A stretch of DNA of 64,000 nt from Hyaloscypha bicolor E (lineage: Eukaryota; Ascomycota; Leotiomycetes; Helotiales; Hyaloscyphaceae): contig NW_020194557.1 in NCBI RefSeq assembly GCF_002865645.1, positions 248,001-312,000 of the forward strand, in the 5' to 3' direction. Shown here piece after piece: positions 23,137 to 33,759 of this stretch (position 1 is the first letter of the stretch; every line of letters begins with the position of its first letter). The notes beneath the pieces are model-generated. The model worked only from the letters and a program-made list of their open reading frames with translations, was not told where the DNA came from and did not search any database. The translations under genes were made by a program, and so were the position numbers.

Positions 23137-24642
23137 TCAAAATATTCGAAAATCTTGCAAAGGCAGCGTTGTGAGAACATCGCGCTGCTCAGCTGCGGAC
23201 CCTCTCATGCTTTCAACTGCACCGGTTCCGATAATGAGCCAGTCGTTGCCATATCTTCGAAGGATTAATGACTGGTTGAGACGAATCCAGCAAATAGCAT
23301 CCCCTTCGCGAGAGTTCTTAGGGCATCTACCCTCCAAAACAAGGTTCATGCCGGAGCAAGAACGACCAAATCCGGTGAGCTTTGTTCTGCGGTTATAAAA
23401 TTCCTGGATTTCATCCAGCAGTACTCCTTGGATGGTCAAAACTTTGCGGGTTTTATCCAGGAAAGGTCTGGCGGCCGCATGCATCGCGGAGAATACCTCC
23501 GGAGAAAGGGCTAGGCAGTTATGGATTCTGATCCCAGCCCTTGGGTGATCCCATAGTGGAACCCAGGTTGGGACATGTATATTTGAGGGTTGGAGGAAGC
23601 ATGCCTTACATCCAGCTCCATCGTCGCCGAGGAAATCGCGGAATTCCTCGCTGTCTTCGTCACCTGATCCACAGTGACTGAGAAATTCGAGTGCCGGGGT
23701 CGTTGAATTCTCATTCGCCAAATTCGCAACTATAATATCTGTTGAGACGTCGTGAAGCGTTCTTCCATAGTCTGGCACAATCCAATCGGTATCTGAAGCG
23801 ATTCCGAGCAGAGCATACACATAGTCGACTTTCATTGTAGCCTCATAGATTCCTCTGCATTCGGCCAATGCAGTGACCAACGTCAAAGGCTTTGTGGCTC
23901 TCGAGTGGATGTCCTCTGACATGGAGCGCAATTTAGACAATGGACGGCCTCGACGCTCATACAGGATGCCGAGCCTCGGAGCGCTTATCGGTTCCTCCTT
24001 CCAGAAGGAATGAAAATGATCCCACGGAATAATGTACGAATACCACAGGAAGGTCAGCCTTTTCGCGAGAACAGCTTCCTGTATGATCCACCGTCTAGTC
24101 CACCATTCCAGCTTCATTATACAGTGCAACTGAACACCGTTGCGATTGCGTAGGACCTGCGTTCCAGTCCTATCTGCTGCTGCCGTCGTGCCGGCAATCT
24201 TGTCCAATTTCTGGCTGCTCACTTCAACTCCGAGCCAAGCGAGGACCTCGTCGGCATTCCGATAGATATCGCCCATAATGTGAACTTGATGGCCCTTTTC
24301 TGCGATATCGTCTTGGTTTATACATATTGCGTCAATCCACCATGGTTTGTCTATATAGCCGATGGCTCTCACATGACGGAGCGCAGCGGCGAGATTTGTG
24401 GTAACATTCATTTGGACACCACTGACCATGATTGGAATGGTGACCTTTGGATCACCCCAGACGTACGATAAAGCACGGTATGGCTGGTCCCCGTCCAAAG
24501 AGTCGAGTGAGGCGTTTTCGAGTGAGCATTGTATTGTAGCCTCGCTGGATATTGAAGGGAGAACAGTGAGGAGTCGGATATCAGTCTTGTTGCTTTCCAG
24601 AGGAACATAAGGAAGCTTCGAAGTGCTCGACATGTTGCTCAT
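23137..24642 (-). CDS. HET-domain (heterokaryon incompatibility) protein 1
   Basis: An uninterrupted frame of 501 residues. The HET domain covers about residues 55-205: YRALSYVWGDP (55-65), WWIDAICINQDDIAEKGHQV (101-120), MGDIYRNADEVLAWLG, and the later WWTRRWIIQEAVLAKRL. These are the three conserved blocks of PF06985. The rest (DYVYALLGIASDT and onward) is the usual poorly conserved C-terminal half, with LLDEIQEFYNRR near the end. HET domains are TIR-related and cause cell death after fusion of unlike hyphae; whether this gene does so is not known. The start at 24642 has a second ATG three codons later. The MITE at 24805-25311 begins 162 bp upstream, so it lies in the promoter region. Confidence 0.92.
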   Translation of the reverse strand: MSNMSSTSKLPYVPLESNKTDIRLLTVLPSISSEATIQCSLENASLDSLDGDQPYRALSYVWGDPKVTIPIMVSGVQMNVTTNLAAALRHVRAIGYIDKPWWIDAICINQDDIAEKGHQVHIMGDIYRNADEVLAWLGVEVSSQKLDKIAGTTAAADRTGTQVLRNRNGVQLHCIMKLEWWTRRWIIQEAVLAKRLTFLWYSYIIPWDHFHSFWKEEPISAPRLGILYERRGRPLSKLRSMSEDIHSRATKPLTLVTALAECRGIYEATMKVDYVYALLGIASDTDWIVPDYGRTLHDVSTDIIVANLANENSTTPALEFLSHCGSGDEDSEEFRDFLGDDGAGCKACFLQPSNIHVPTWVPLWDHPRAGIRIHNCLALSPEVFSAMHAAARPFLDKTRKVLTIQGVLLDEIQEFYNRRTKLTGFGRSCSGMNLVLEGRCPKNSREGDAICWIRLNQSLILRRYGNDWLIIGTGAVESMRGSAAEQRDVLTTLPLQDFRIF

Positions 24643-24804
24643 AGAAATTAGGGGCTTATTGCATGTGTGTAGGAGAGTGGCCTTCTGGATGTTTGTGTTG
24701 CCGTGATCGCAGTTTAATGTCCTTTGGCGTTGAGGCCCCCCCTAATTCGACAGGTTTTAGCGACACGACCCCTAGACCTTCGACTAAAACAACGCTAAAT
24801 TCGC

Positions 24805-25311
24805 GGGAAAATGTAAACGATCCCCCCCCCCTCCGGGTGTCGATTGGGGGCCGGACTAACCTAAAGTAGAGAGGAACACCAAAAAATCTAGTTTTCCTTT
24901 AAGTTTGATTTACTGTATAAAGAATTATTATAATTTAATTATTTTTTTATATTATAGAAAGCCAGATTATAAGCTAATAGAATATAGAGTTTTTATTATA
25001 TAATAATTAGTAGATTTAAGAAAATTTAAAGAAGGTAAGGAAAGTCGGAATTTTTAAGGCACTATGAGAGCCTGAAAATTTAGCGATCAAGCGCCTGGAA
25101 CTAATTTACCTCGTGCGCAATTATCGCCTCGCCTGTTCCACGCCCCAAATTAGAGCTCTTATATATAAATTTCCTTATACCTATATTAGGAAATCTGATT
25201 CGAGAGAAAGACTTAAGTAAGTACAAGCAACTAATTAGGCATTATTAAAACTCTAAAATCCACTGATTCATATAATCGACACCCGGGGGGGGTGTCGTTT
25301 TACATTTTCCC
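24805..25311. mobile_element. GGGAAAATGTAAAACGAC-type MITE, copy 3 (507 bp)
   Basis: The left end is GGGAAAATGTAAACGATCCC, the right end GTCGTTTTACATTTTCCC. A perfect 8-bp duplication AAATTCGC lies at 24797-24804 and 25312-25319. It shares the CTAACCTAAAGTAGAG word next to the left end with copies 1 and 2. The interior is AT-rich and non-coding. Confidence 0.86.
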
Positions 25312-25736
25312 AAATTCGCCTTATAATTCGCTTCAGACATCATCATTCACATCATCTCATCTTCATGTCAAATGAATGCCCTCACTTCTACACCCTCTCA
25401 TAACAAAGCTTGATTGTACCATTAATCGGGGGCTGATTACTTGAGGCATATATCTTGCATACATTTTGATCTTGAGCGAGTTCCCCTTCGAGCCTAACTT
25501 CTCGGCCTGCTCGTCGCTATTTCCCAGCCTCCATGCAGGGAAGGTTGCAGAGCGCCTTGCGCCCGATTTCGGCTTCGTGAGGCTGAAGCAGCACAGCGTT
25601 GTAATACGACTTGAAGAATGGTACATTCCGATATCTGCTTCCAGGCTTCACATCGACTTCACTCGCAGAGGTAGCAGCCAACCCAAGGAACAGCAGCTGA
25701 TATCTGCCTACTTTTGTTCGCTTCACTCATCCCACG

Positions 25737-26519
25737 ATGCCCTTCTCTTCCCTTTCTTGCTTTGTCTTTGCTGTCTCAATTCTCATCGTCCAACTTCCTT
25801 TTGCAAGTGCCGGTTGCGCAAATTTCAGATACATTTACTACGCAGTGGGTGTTCCGTTTGAATTCTACACAAGATTTAACCAAAAGCCGGACTTTGTTTC
25901 TTGCCCTTCATCTTCAAACCGCTCCCGCCAAATTCTCCCCTGGGGTTACAATATTACCGTCCCACCCCAACTCAACGTCTCTTCGCACCAGTCCTTCAAC
26001 GATTTCAACGCATCTAGCGTAGATCACGAAGAAGACACCTTATATATCTTCAATCAAGCGAGCGATGTCTCAGATAGCGAGAGTATCTTCAAGTTCATAG
26101 CCGATTCCTTTGCCGGAGGCTTCCAGGTCATTCAAAAATTGCTTTCGACTATAGTCAGCACTCTTAATATCTCGGTGGCTCAATTAACGTTGAATCTCGC
26201 GGTTGAGATGGGATACAACTTAACGCTCTTTTTCAAACCGTTTATGACCTACACGTGAGCTGCGTTTGACGGTTGCGCTAATAAGACATTGGATGGGTTC
26301 CCGATAGAAGTTACTTCGCCCTACTTTACGAAGTTTGGTCTCAATCATTCATATGAGATTACGGTGCTTGCTGGTCAGTTCTTGGTAGAGAGAGAGTGTC
26401 TGAATGACTACGTTCCCGCAAGTTCCACCAAGAAGAATTCGGGGATGGCCCTGAAGATAGAGGCAGCTTCGGCGGGGGCGTTGATGACTTTGGGAGTTCT
26501 GGACACGATGGTGTTATGA
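25737..26519 (+). pseudogene. Secreted, heavily glycosylated protein with an in-frame TGA
   Basis: One frame of 260 codons is broken only by TGA at 26256-26258. The start opens a strong signal peptide (MPFSSLSCFVFAVSILIVQL, cut near ASAG-C). Seven or so N-x-S/T glycosylation sites follow (NRS, NIT, NVS, NAS, NIS, NLT, NHS). After the stop the same frame continues without a break: AAFDGCANKTLDGFPIEVTS, then YEITVLAGQFLVERECLNDY, ending in a Lys/Ser spacer and a hydrophobic tail that could be a GPI-anchor signal. I could not find an intron that removes the TGA and keeps frame. A Trp codon (TGG) is the likeliest ancestor. It is therefore a recent pseudogene, a strain polymorphism, or a readthrough case. 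I do not recognise the family. Confidence 0.6.
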
Positions 26520-27210
26520 GGTATTGACAAGGACTTTCAAAGAGGCCTCTGCTGTGCTAGGCTTCCGCAGCGACGTCTCTAGCACGGATCTGAGAATCGT
26601 TGGATGTTATTATCTAAAATTGATTCTAAGCACTTATGTTAGGAATTACGCCGTTGAACCAACCAACCCAAACCGCTCCAGAACGCATCTGCGGTAAACT
26701 TGTAAAACTTTGCTCGTTAAAACCATAAAATAGACCATCGATTGGATAGCAATGCTTTCATTATTTAGGAACCCGTCGCACTACGACACTAACAGTATAT
26801 TCGACAGGGCCACCCGTGGCATTTCCAACCTCCCCAGCCATTTTGAGGAAGAAACACTAGAAAATTGCAAAAGCAATGCGAGCTGAGATAGAAAATGCTG
26901 CACAATTACAAGGGCAAGAAAAGGGACATGTTGTTATCGTGACCGGTGCCATCTTGGAGCCTCAAGGCTGCGTTTGCCGCTGAGGCGAGCCTAGCCCAGT
27001 GATCACATTTTCTTATTCATTCAAATTAGCACCGTTTTGTACAGCCACGCCAGAGGCCACGCGATTTGAAGGCATCTTCAGGCTTGCATCCAAACCTTTC
27101 AGAGTCGTTTGGAGGCTGAGTTGGTGAGTACGGTCATGACGAGAGAAGGGGAAAGAAAAGGAAAGGAGAGATTGTGGAAGTCAATTTTTGAGGCCCGAGT
27201 GTATGCACTA
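26520..27210. other. Gene-free stretch before the TA-flanked MITE
   Basis: No supportable gene, RNA or terminal repeat is seen here. Confidence 0.35.
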
Positions 27211-27454
27211 GAAGGGTTCGCCGGCCAAACGCGCAAACCGCTCAACCGCCCACTTCTACCCCTGTCGGAACACCAAAAGTTTTTCTTTTCTTTTTTTTCA
27301 AAATGCTTAGAAAATTTCGAAAACTTCGAGAATGACTAAAGTGAGGTTGTAAACTACGAATTTCGACTTGTTTTCTTTGTTTTGTGGTGTGGTTGTGGTG
27401 TAATAGAATTTTTGGGCGGTTGAGTGGTTTGGGCGTTTGGCCGGCGAACCCTCC
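27211..27454. mobile_element. GAAGGGTTCGCCGGCC-type TA-flanked MITE (244 bp)
   Basis: Inverted ends of about 40 bases begin GAAGGGTTCGCCGGCCAAAC (right end GGAGGG...). TA lies on both sides (27209-27210 and 27455-27456), so a Tc1/mariner-type origin is likely. The inner end of both arms reads ACCGCTCAACCGCCCA with small changes. A 947-bp relative with GAAGAGTTCACTGGCC ends lies at 61867-62813. No coding frame is credible. Confidence 0.8.
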
Positions 27455-27982
27455 TACTCCAAAAGCGGCATAGCCTCAAAAATATCTGTGGCCTCGTTGG
27501 GAATCCTGGGTTTCCAACATCTTCTCACAATCCAGTCTGTATTCCCAGCTTGCAATCTTACGCAGCAATGAGGTACCACGAGACATTTTGGCATGACTCA
27601 AGACGTCCCTACACCAAAAGCCGTGATTGGTAGGGCCACGACAGCTTTAACGCCAAGAGACCAAGCAAGGCAAGCCCCTGCATCTTACCCTCAACGTGCC
27701 TGGAGTCCTCAAAGATGGGATTTCTCCACTTTCTGGATCTAGTCCGGGTCTGGAACCCCCCACAAATGTATCCCTATGCGATGAGCTAGATCTTGTTTCG
27801 CATTTACTTTTCTTTTTCTATTTCTATATCTCGAATTCCCCTTTCCCGAAGCACCACGGCATATATTGGAGTTGGTGATCGACGGTCTGAGGTGCCCGTT
27901 GCACGAGCCCAACAGAACAGAATACGAATCCGTTGACGAATACCCCACCTTTGGTTTTCTCTTCGTGAAGGACTCGTCAGGC
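27455..27982. other. Presumed promoter region of the second Zn2Cys6 gene
   Basis: There is no gene here. An open frame enters from 27866, but the first ATG in the frame of exon 1 that makes a complete finger is at 27983. Confidence 0.35.
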
Positions 27983-30015
27983 ATGCGGACAACCACCGGA
28001 ACTCAGGTCAATGTCGGCCGGAAATACAAATCGAGGAAGGAAAGACCGTAAGTGATCATACACGGGGAGACTGGACAAGAAATTGACATTTCCAAGATGT
28101 GATGCGTGCCGAAAAAGGAAGATATGTTGCACAAGAGACGCATTTGAAAAGGACTGTTCACTCTGCAGAACCAGAGGGGAGACTTGCAAATATATTTTGC
28201 CACCTAATGTCAGGAGGAATCGACCGCCAACTGCGAGGCCAAGGGAATCGATGAGCAGCCCTTCGTCGACGAGCTCGATTCCTCCCCGTCCTATTCAGTC
28301 ATGTGCTGTTGGCACAGGATCAGTACCCAGGAAGACTGCTCCGAGTGAGTGGATTTGCCAATTTGTGGGATTGAGTGGTGACCAGGATCCTTTCGTATTG
28401 AGACATTGCTCCTTCAATCACTTGAACTGTTACAAGGCGCCTGAATGGGCGATTTTGAGAGTAAAAGGGGAGAATGAAATACCCTTACACTTCACGGTTT
28501 GTCTTCCCTGTTTTCTGGGGATGCTTTACTAAATCGAGCAGGTCGTTCCAGACAGTCATCTCGATGCCCACCCGGATTATTATCCCAAGACAGACACTGA
28601 ATCCGTTGTCGCGCCTCATGCAGACGAACTTCTTCAGACCTACTTCGATGTCATTCACGTGTCGTACCCCCTTTTAGATCCCGCTCGCTTCAACTCGAAG
28701 CCACAAACGGGAGATCCTCTTCTAGCTATCATGTACAACCTCGCCAGTCCCTTTTGTCGAGATGGCCCGCCGTTCTTCCAAGAGCTCTCTGACTTTGCTC
28801 ACCAAGTGTAAGTAGTCTTACCCTCTCCATCATATGATATCAATACTGAGCTACTTCTAGTCTGCCCATCGAGAGACGGCACCCACGTCTCGAGACCATC
28901 GAAGCCTCGCTCCTCCATCTCCAATGCCACAGCACTATCCATCAAGCACCCATGCTTCCAAGCCTCTGGAGTGACATCGGCTCTTTAGTCGGCATGGCCC
29001 ACGACCTCGGGCTCAATTTGGACCCCACAGCCTGGTCACTCACCCCTTCAGACTCGAATCGCCGCATTCGGATATGGTGGGCCCTCTACATCCAAGACAA
29101 ATGGAGTGCTCTCGGTCTTGGCCGCCCTTCTTACCTCAATGAGGAACATTGCAACGTGCCTCTGCCGACTGTTGAGAATTTCTCGCACACCTCCCTTCAT
29201 AACCAACCTCTCTCACTTACACCTGCAATTCAATTCGTTGCCATGGCCCACCTTACTGCCATTCTCTCGGATATATTGAATACTTTCTATACCTTGAAAG
29301 CGATGGAGCGATTCAAGCTCCTCCCGCTCGAAGTGATATTTTCCATTCTCGACGATTTCCAGAGGAGATTAGCGGAATGGAATGAAGAGCATCTTTGTCA
29401 GTTGTTCAATGTAAACACCTTGCTGGACAGCAGCGGGAGCGTGGTACTCGCGTTCCATACTTGTGAGATTGTGCTTTTCAGAGCTGTGTTGAGGTGTTTG
29501 CCTATGGGCAGTCCCGGATACGATGGCGTGAGGGAACAGAGTAAGGCAAGCTTGATGCATATCGTGGAGTTCGTTGAGAAGTTGAATGTGAGCAGATTAA
29601 GGGCGTTTTGGTGGAGTCGTATGTTAACTCTTTCCTCTCCTACTTGCTTCACCCCTTTTAAACAACCCGAGCTAATAAAATAAAAGCCATGACACGCATC
29701 AACTTCGCCCTCGCAGGAACATTCATGTTCTTCCAGCTCCTCACATCGATCACCACGCACGACATCGAATTTTGGTCCAGCACTATCTCGCATTATCGCT
29801 CGTTGTTGAGGCTTCAGAGCCATTCGTTCGATATGACGAGGTTGGCGTGCACGAGGATGGATTTGCTCGCTGCGAGCATGGGTGTGGACCCTCCCGCTAG
29901 AGAAGGTGAAGGGATGGGCGAAATTGGAGCTGACGGAAGGACGGTGGTACTCATGCCGGGCAGTGCGGAAGAGTGGATTGCGAGGCAGGGGCATGAGGGG
30001 ATGTTGCTTTGCTGA
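27983..30015 (+). CDS. Zn2Cys6 transcription factor with fungal_trans domain
   Basis: Exons 27983-28047, 28097-28496, 28542-28807, 28861-29618 and 29687-30015 sum to 1818 nt, or 605 residues in frame. The zinc cluster lies right after the first junction: Cys26, 33, 42, 45 and 52 with Cys23 (CDACRKRKICC...CSLCRTRGETC). A polar linker follows. The fungal-specific middle homology region includes YFDVIHVSYPLLDPARF, GMAHDLGLNLDPTAW, RIWWALYIQDKWSALGLGRP and FWWS-PMTRINFALAG, the last restored by the exon 4/5 junction. This arrangement is that of the xylanase-regulator-like family (PF04082). It acts in the nucleus; no target is clear. The finger is very close to the N-terminus, so an upstream exon is possible. 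Confidence 0.88.
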
Positions 30016-30820
30016 GGTTGTAGAGTTTCGTGGAGTTTCGTGGGCAAGATGAGTTAGTGGAAAAGTTTTATGAAATACCGTCGTCGAGGTTTGAGATGCG
30101 AGTTTTGCACGTTCGACCACAACACGCTGGTTTAACGGCGAATTTAAAACGACTTCTTGCCAGAAAACACGTCGTGAGGTAAGAGAAAGAGCAAGACGAT
30201 TGTGGACGATCGCGGCTGGGAAGCTGTATGACTATGCATCAAAACGATCTCCTAGTTCAAATTTCGAGAGCTCGACGCGGTTTGACACATCTGGCACTCA
30301 CAAGTTCGTGGAGTAGTGGATGCCTCTCATTGTCAAATCCAAAATTTGTCGTCATTTTGGCATCACAAAAGGACTAGAGAAAAGCCAAGGTGACAGGATA
30401 AAACTGATGTGCTTTCAAAGAGTTATATGCAGGGAGAACAAGCGTTGTACCAATAGTTTGGTCACCTCACAGTTGCTAGTTTTGCTTTCTTCTGCTCCAG
30501 ATATTTTTGGCGTTCTGGTGGTTGTTCATTACGGATAGCCACAGCCTGCCTTAGAGTTTTATGAAACTTTACATATGAGTGCTATACATCCACCTTTAGC
30601 TTTCTTGGACTTTGATTTCCCGTTATTCTATCCTTTGATACGATGCTGTCTCTTTGGGGTATCATCGCACGTGATCTGGGTTCCAACATTTTGGTACCTA
30701 CTTTAGCTAGGCTTTCCCAGCTTCACAACCATCATCCCTTCACCACGAGGTCCGAAGAAATAGTCCTTCACACTTCCTCTGCGCTGCCGTGCCGCTTCAT
30801 ACAACGGCCCAAGCATCAGC
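30016..30820. other. Intergenic stretch
   Basis: Short unsupported frames only. No repeat ends are seen. Confidence 0.35.
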
Positions 30821-31252
30821 ATGGGTGCAAATACATCAGCCCCCGAAGTCCACACAACGACAAATCTAGTCATGGTCCCAACTCCTCTACCTCCTGTGGC
30901 CTATCGCGACGACCCCTCTCTCTCTCTAAGCGCCAGAAACGGAGGAGGTTTGAAAAAGGGGGTCGTGCAAAGAAGTTTCGAAGGCAGAATCATCCTCGAC
31001 TCAAATCCGGTCGAAGCTACTAAATACGCACAGCTTGAATACATCAGCGAATCACACTGGGGAGACAAGGATAGTCGCATGGTATTTTGGGCCAAAGGTT
31101 GCAAGATCGAAGGAGCCTTAGGCCTCGGAATGGTCAGTCAAACAAGCCCAGATCCCGAGCAGTGGGTATGGAGCGCGTACCGTGTCATGGACGTGAGGGT
31201 CGATGTTCAGATGGCGCTGAGGATCGCGAAAGAGACATTCGAGAGGTTGTGA
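30821..31252 (+). CDS. Small protein of unknown function with a myristoylation-like start
   Basis: An intronless frame of 143 residues. It starts MGANTSAPE, which fits the N-myristoylation pattern (Gly2, Ser6), so it could sit on membranes. The body contains NGGGLKKGVVQRSFEGRIIL, then YAQLEYISESHWGDKDSRMV and a Trp-rich turn DPEQWVWSAYRVMDV, which look like a small alpha/beta fold. I do not recognise a family. Other, less convincing frames follow to 31752 and may be a decayed extension or a chance reading. The upstream ATG context is ordinary. Confidence 0.45.
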   Translation: MGANTSAPEVHTTTNLVMVPTPLPPVAYRDDPSLSLSARNGGGLKKGVVQRSFEGRIILDSNPVEATKYAQLEYISESHWGDKDSRMVFWAKGCKIEGALGLGMVSQTSPDPEQWVWSAYRVMDVRVDVQMALRIAKETFERL

Positions 31253-32346
31253 GACAGAGAGAGGTCGTCGAAGGTGGTGGTCTATTCGAGCTCGAGGGAA
31301 GCCCTCATGAGGATTCAGTGGGGGGACTTTTGTCATGTTGGAGGGAAGGAAGATTCCAAATGCAGGTGTGAGCGTGGTTTTACGAGGCTTGGTTGCTGTG
31401 AATATCTTAAAGAGACTTGGAATCGAGGGGGAATTGAGATCGATTCCTGAGGGATGCGAGATTGAGGGTGTGCTGGAAGCGGATTGTGCTGCTGGTGAAG
31501 AGGCCAAGTACATACCTCCTGCTCGGGGGCCTGATGCTTTCATCAACGATGTCCAAGGGGATTACAAGCGGAAGAATAACGGAAAAGCTCAGATGCAGGA
31601 AAGGAAACAGAGGTAGCAGGTGGAAAAAGAGGCTGACAAGCGTGCAAGAGCTGAAAAGCGTCCCAGAAGGGCTCTCATATGATTCGATCGACGACGAAGG
31701 AAAGAATGCAATGAATGACCGCGCTTTCGACCCGGCAAAGAACACAGTGTAGAATAATTCTTTTCACAGTGATTCTGCACTTGCTCACCACGTGTTCCTT
31801 CGCCATTAAACATAATTCACCGGAATCTCGGGCTCCGGCTACAGCTCCAGGAGACTTAACACAGCCAACTTTCTTAATTGGCACACCAGACAGCTCTGCC
31901 TGGCCCCAATGCCCCTCAAACACTACCCAGCACCGTCACAAATCCGTAGCCTCCAACTACAAGAAACACCTCAATGGGCGACTAGCACCTCGAGTCCTCG
32001 GGCTTTATTTTCCATCTCTCGCTTAGGTAGTACATGTTCACTTGCTCAAAGAACTCTCAAGAAGATTTTAATACTAACTCAACTCCCAGGAACCCCTCCT
32101 TCTTGAAACTGGGACGAGGACAAAAGGCGTTATAACTCCCAGCACTGTTTCCAGAGCTTGTCTTCGTCTTAAGCTATATTTAATATGACATAACACCACC
32201 TAAAAGGCTGCCAATGCAGGACAACGAGGATACTCAATTCAGGTACGGAGGACGATGTACTGGCATGTGTCCGTCCAATTACGCTTTCTTAGCGGGACAT
32301 GACCGAAATCAACTTACCATGAGTCAACACCGTATTCGGTCTATGA
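31253..32346. other. Gene-poor stretch
   Basis: Several overlapping short frames (for example 31335-31616 on plus, and 31407-31745 on minus) have no domain and poor composition. I do not call genes here. Confidence 0.35.
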
Positions 32347-32624
32347 TAGTGTGAGAAGTGGATAGATTAGATTAGATTAACGGCCATTAATCTAATCTAT
32401 TCACGAAAAATACTCATTAATCATATTCGAATCACGCATTAATCAGATTAATGCGCACGTGATTGGCTAACCCAATCGGGTAGCGCTCCGGGCACTCCCG
32501 CCCTAGCGCTACCTCGCCACCCAATCAGAGGGTGGCGAGGCTTAGTAAGCGAGCTAAAGCTTAACTGGTGTAACGATACTTCTATAAATTAATTAATTAA
32601 TCTGATTAAATTTTTTGCACACTG
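32347..32624. mobile_element. hAT-type MITE (278 bp), relative of the 4226-5435 element
   Basis: Ends TAGTGTGAGAAG and TTTTTTGCACACTG are flanked by a perfect 8-bp duplication GTCTATGA (32339-32346 and 32625-32632). The inner block GCGCTACCTCGCCACCCAAT matches the inside of the larger copy at 4226, without the nested element. The first base is T where the other copy has C. It ends 116 bp upstream of the start codon of the SRPBCC-type gene, so it is in that promoter. Confidence 0.85.
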
Positions 32625-32740
32625 GTCTATGAGAAGACAAGGTGACAAGGAGTCACTTCTTGCTAACATTTGACTGTAAGATTACCTCTAATATTCCCAC
32701 ACTATCCTTAATAACGAAAGCAGAGTATTCAACGAGCACC

Positions 32741-33343
32741 ATGCACCTCTCTACTGCCCTACTCCCACTCATTGTCACCACTTCCACTGCCTACACATTA
32801 CCCGTCGATTGCGCCCCAAATGGCGGTATAATGACAACGCCAACCTACGGTACGACAGGCGCAATCTTCACAGTCTGTGCCCAAACCACCATCCACAGCT
32901 CCCCATCCCCAATCTACACCGTTCTAATCGACTTCCATCGCTACACCGCCTGGAACACGTTTGTCTACTCTGTTGACGTGCCCGCCAACGTCTCATCTGC
33001 TGAGGACGTGTACGTTGGGATGCCGATGACATTGCACACCTTCGGTCTCGTACCCGTGGTAAACAGCACCTCGGATGAGCGGATTACATATCTGGAGCCA
33101 GATTCTGTGCCGTCTTTCATAGGATGGCGTTTCGATCCGGGCGTGCTGGGCGGATTGCTGATGCAGGCTGAGCACGTGAGTCTGCTCCTGGATTTGGGTG
33201 ATGGAACGACGAAGCATATTAGCTGGGAGACTTATTACGGGGCTGGAGCCCTGACGGTGCTGGCGTTGAAGGGGAGTTTGCAAAAGGAGTTTGTGGATCA
33301 GGCGAGGGATTTGAAGGCCAGGGTAGAGGGATTATTGTCTTGA
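32741..33343 (+). CDS. Secreted SRPBCC (START-like) domain protein
   Basis: A 200-residue intronless frame. The ATG at 32741 is chosen over an earlier in-frame one at 32642 because it gives a clean signal peptide (MHLSTALLPLIVTTSTAYTL). The mature part has the START-like fold marks of the SRPBCC family: an opening strand with HSSPSPIYTVLIDFHRYTAW and NTFVYSVDVP, a long middle strand, and the closing helix LQKEFVDQARDLKARVEGLL. SRPBCC proteins hold hydrophobic ligands; a secreted fungal form has no fixed role. A few cysteines suggest one disulfide. No lesion is seen. Identification is from fold-like motifs and not from a single diagnostic residue. Confidence 0.75.
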   Translation: MHLSTALLPLIVTTSTAYTLPVDCAPNGGIMTTPTYGTTGAIFTVCAQTTIHSSPSPIYTVLIDFHRYTAWNTFVYSVDVPANVSSAEDVYVGMPMTLHTFGLVPVVNSTSDERITYLEPDSVPSFIGWRFDPGVLGGLLMQAEHVSLLLDLGDGTTKHISWETYYGAGALTVLALKGSLQKEFVDQARDLKARVEGLLS

Positions 33344-33759
33344 ATGGCAGCACGTGTTTTACCCCTTTTGAAACGAGGTGGAAGTTCGGGGTAGAACACG
33401 TGATTCCCGCCAGGAAGCTAATGCGAAAGATCTCAAAGAAACGAGGAAGAACATCCCACACCTCACTTGAAGCGCCCAGAAAGGTAAAGGATAGGGTTCG
33501 TATCGTATCATCATTCATATCCTCCACTCTTCCCGGTATCTCAAAAATATATACAACCAAACCTCCTCCAAATCCCCTTCCCAGTGCCATGCTCGCTCCG
33601 AATAATGATACACGATCATCCTCCAAATACGCTGAAATGCTAATAAATGCCGGACCCAACGCCAATGAATGCCCCATATCTCCTTACATATATATATACC
33701 CATTATATACACTGGTCTAGAACCGTTCTACCCATAATTAGATTCCCAAGGGAGAGAGG
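33344..33759. other. Convergent intergenic stretch
   Basis: Nothing is recognised here. A short (TA)n run lies near 33688-33712. Confidence 0.35.

Noticed and set aside
26255..26285. A 31-nt GT-AG intron that would remove the TGA in the secreted-protein frame
   Set aside because: Too short, and it shifts the reading frame.
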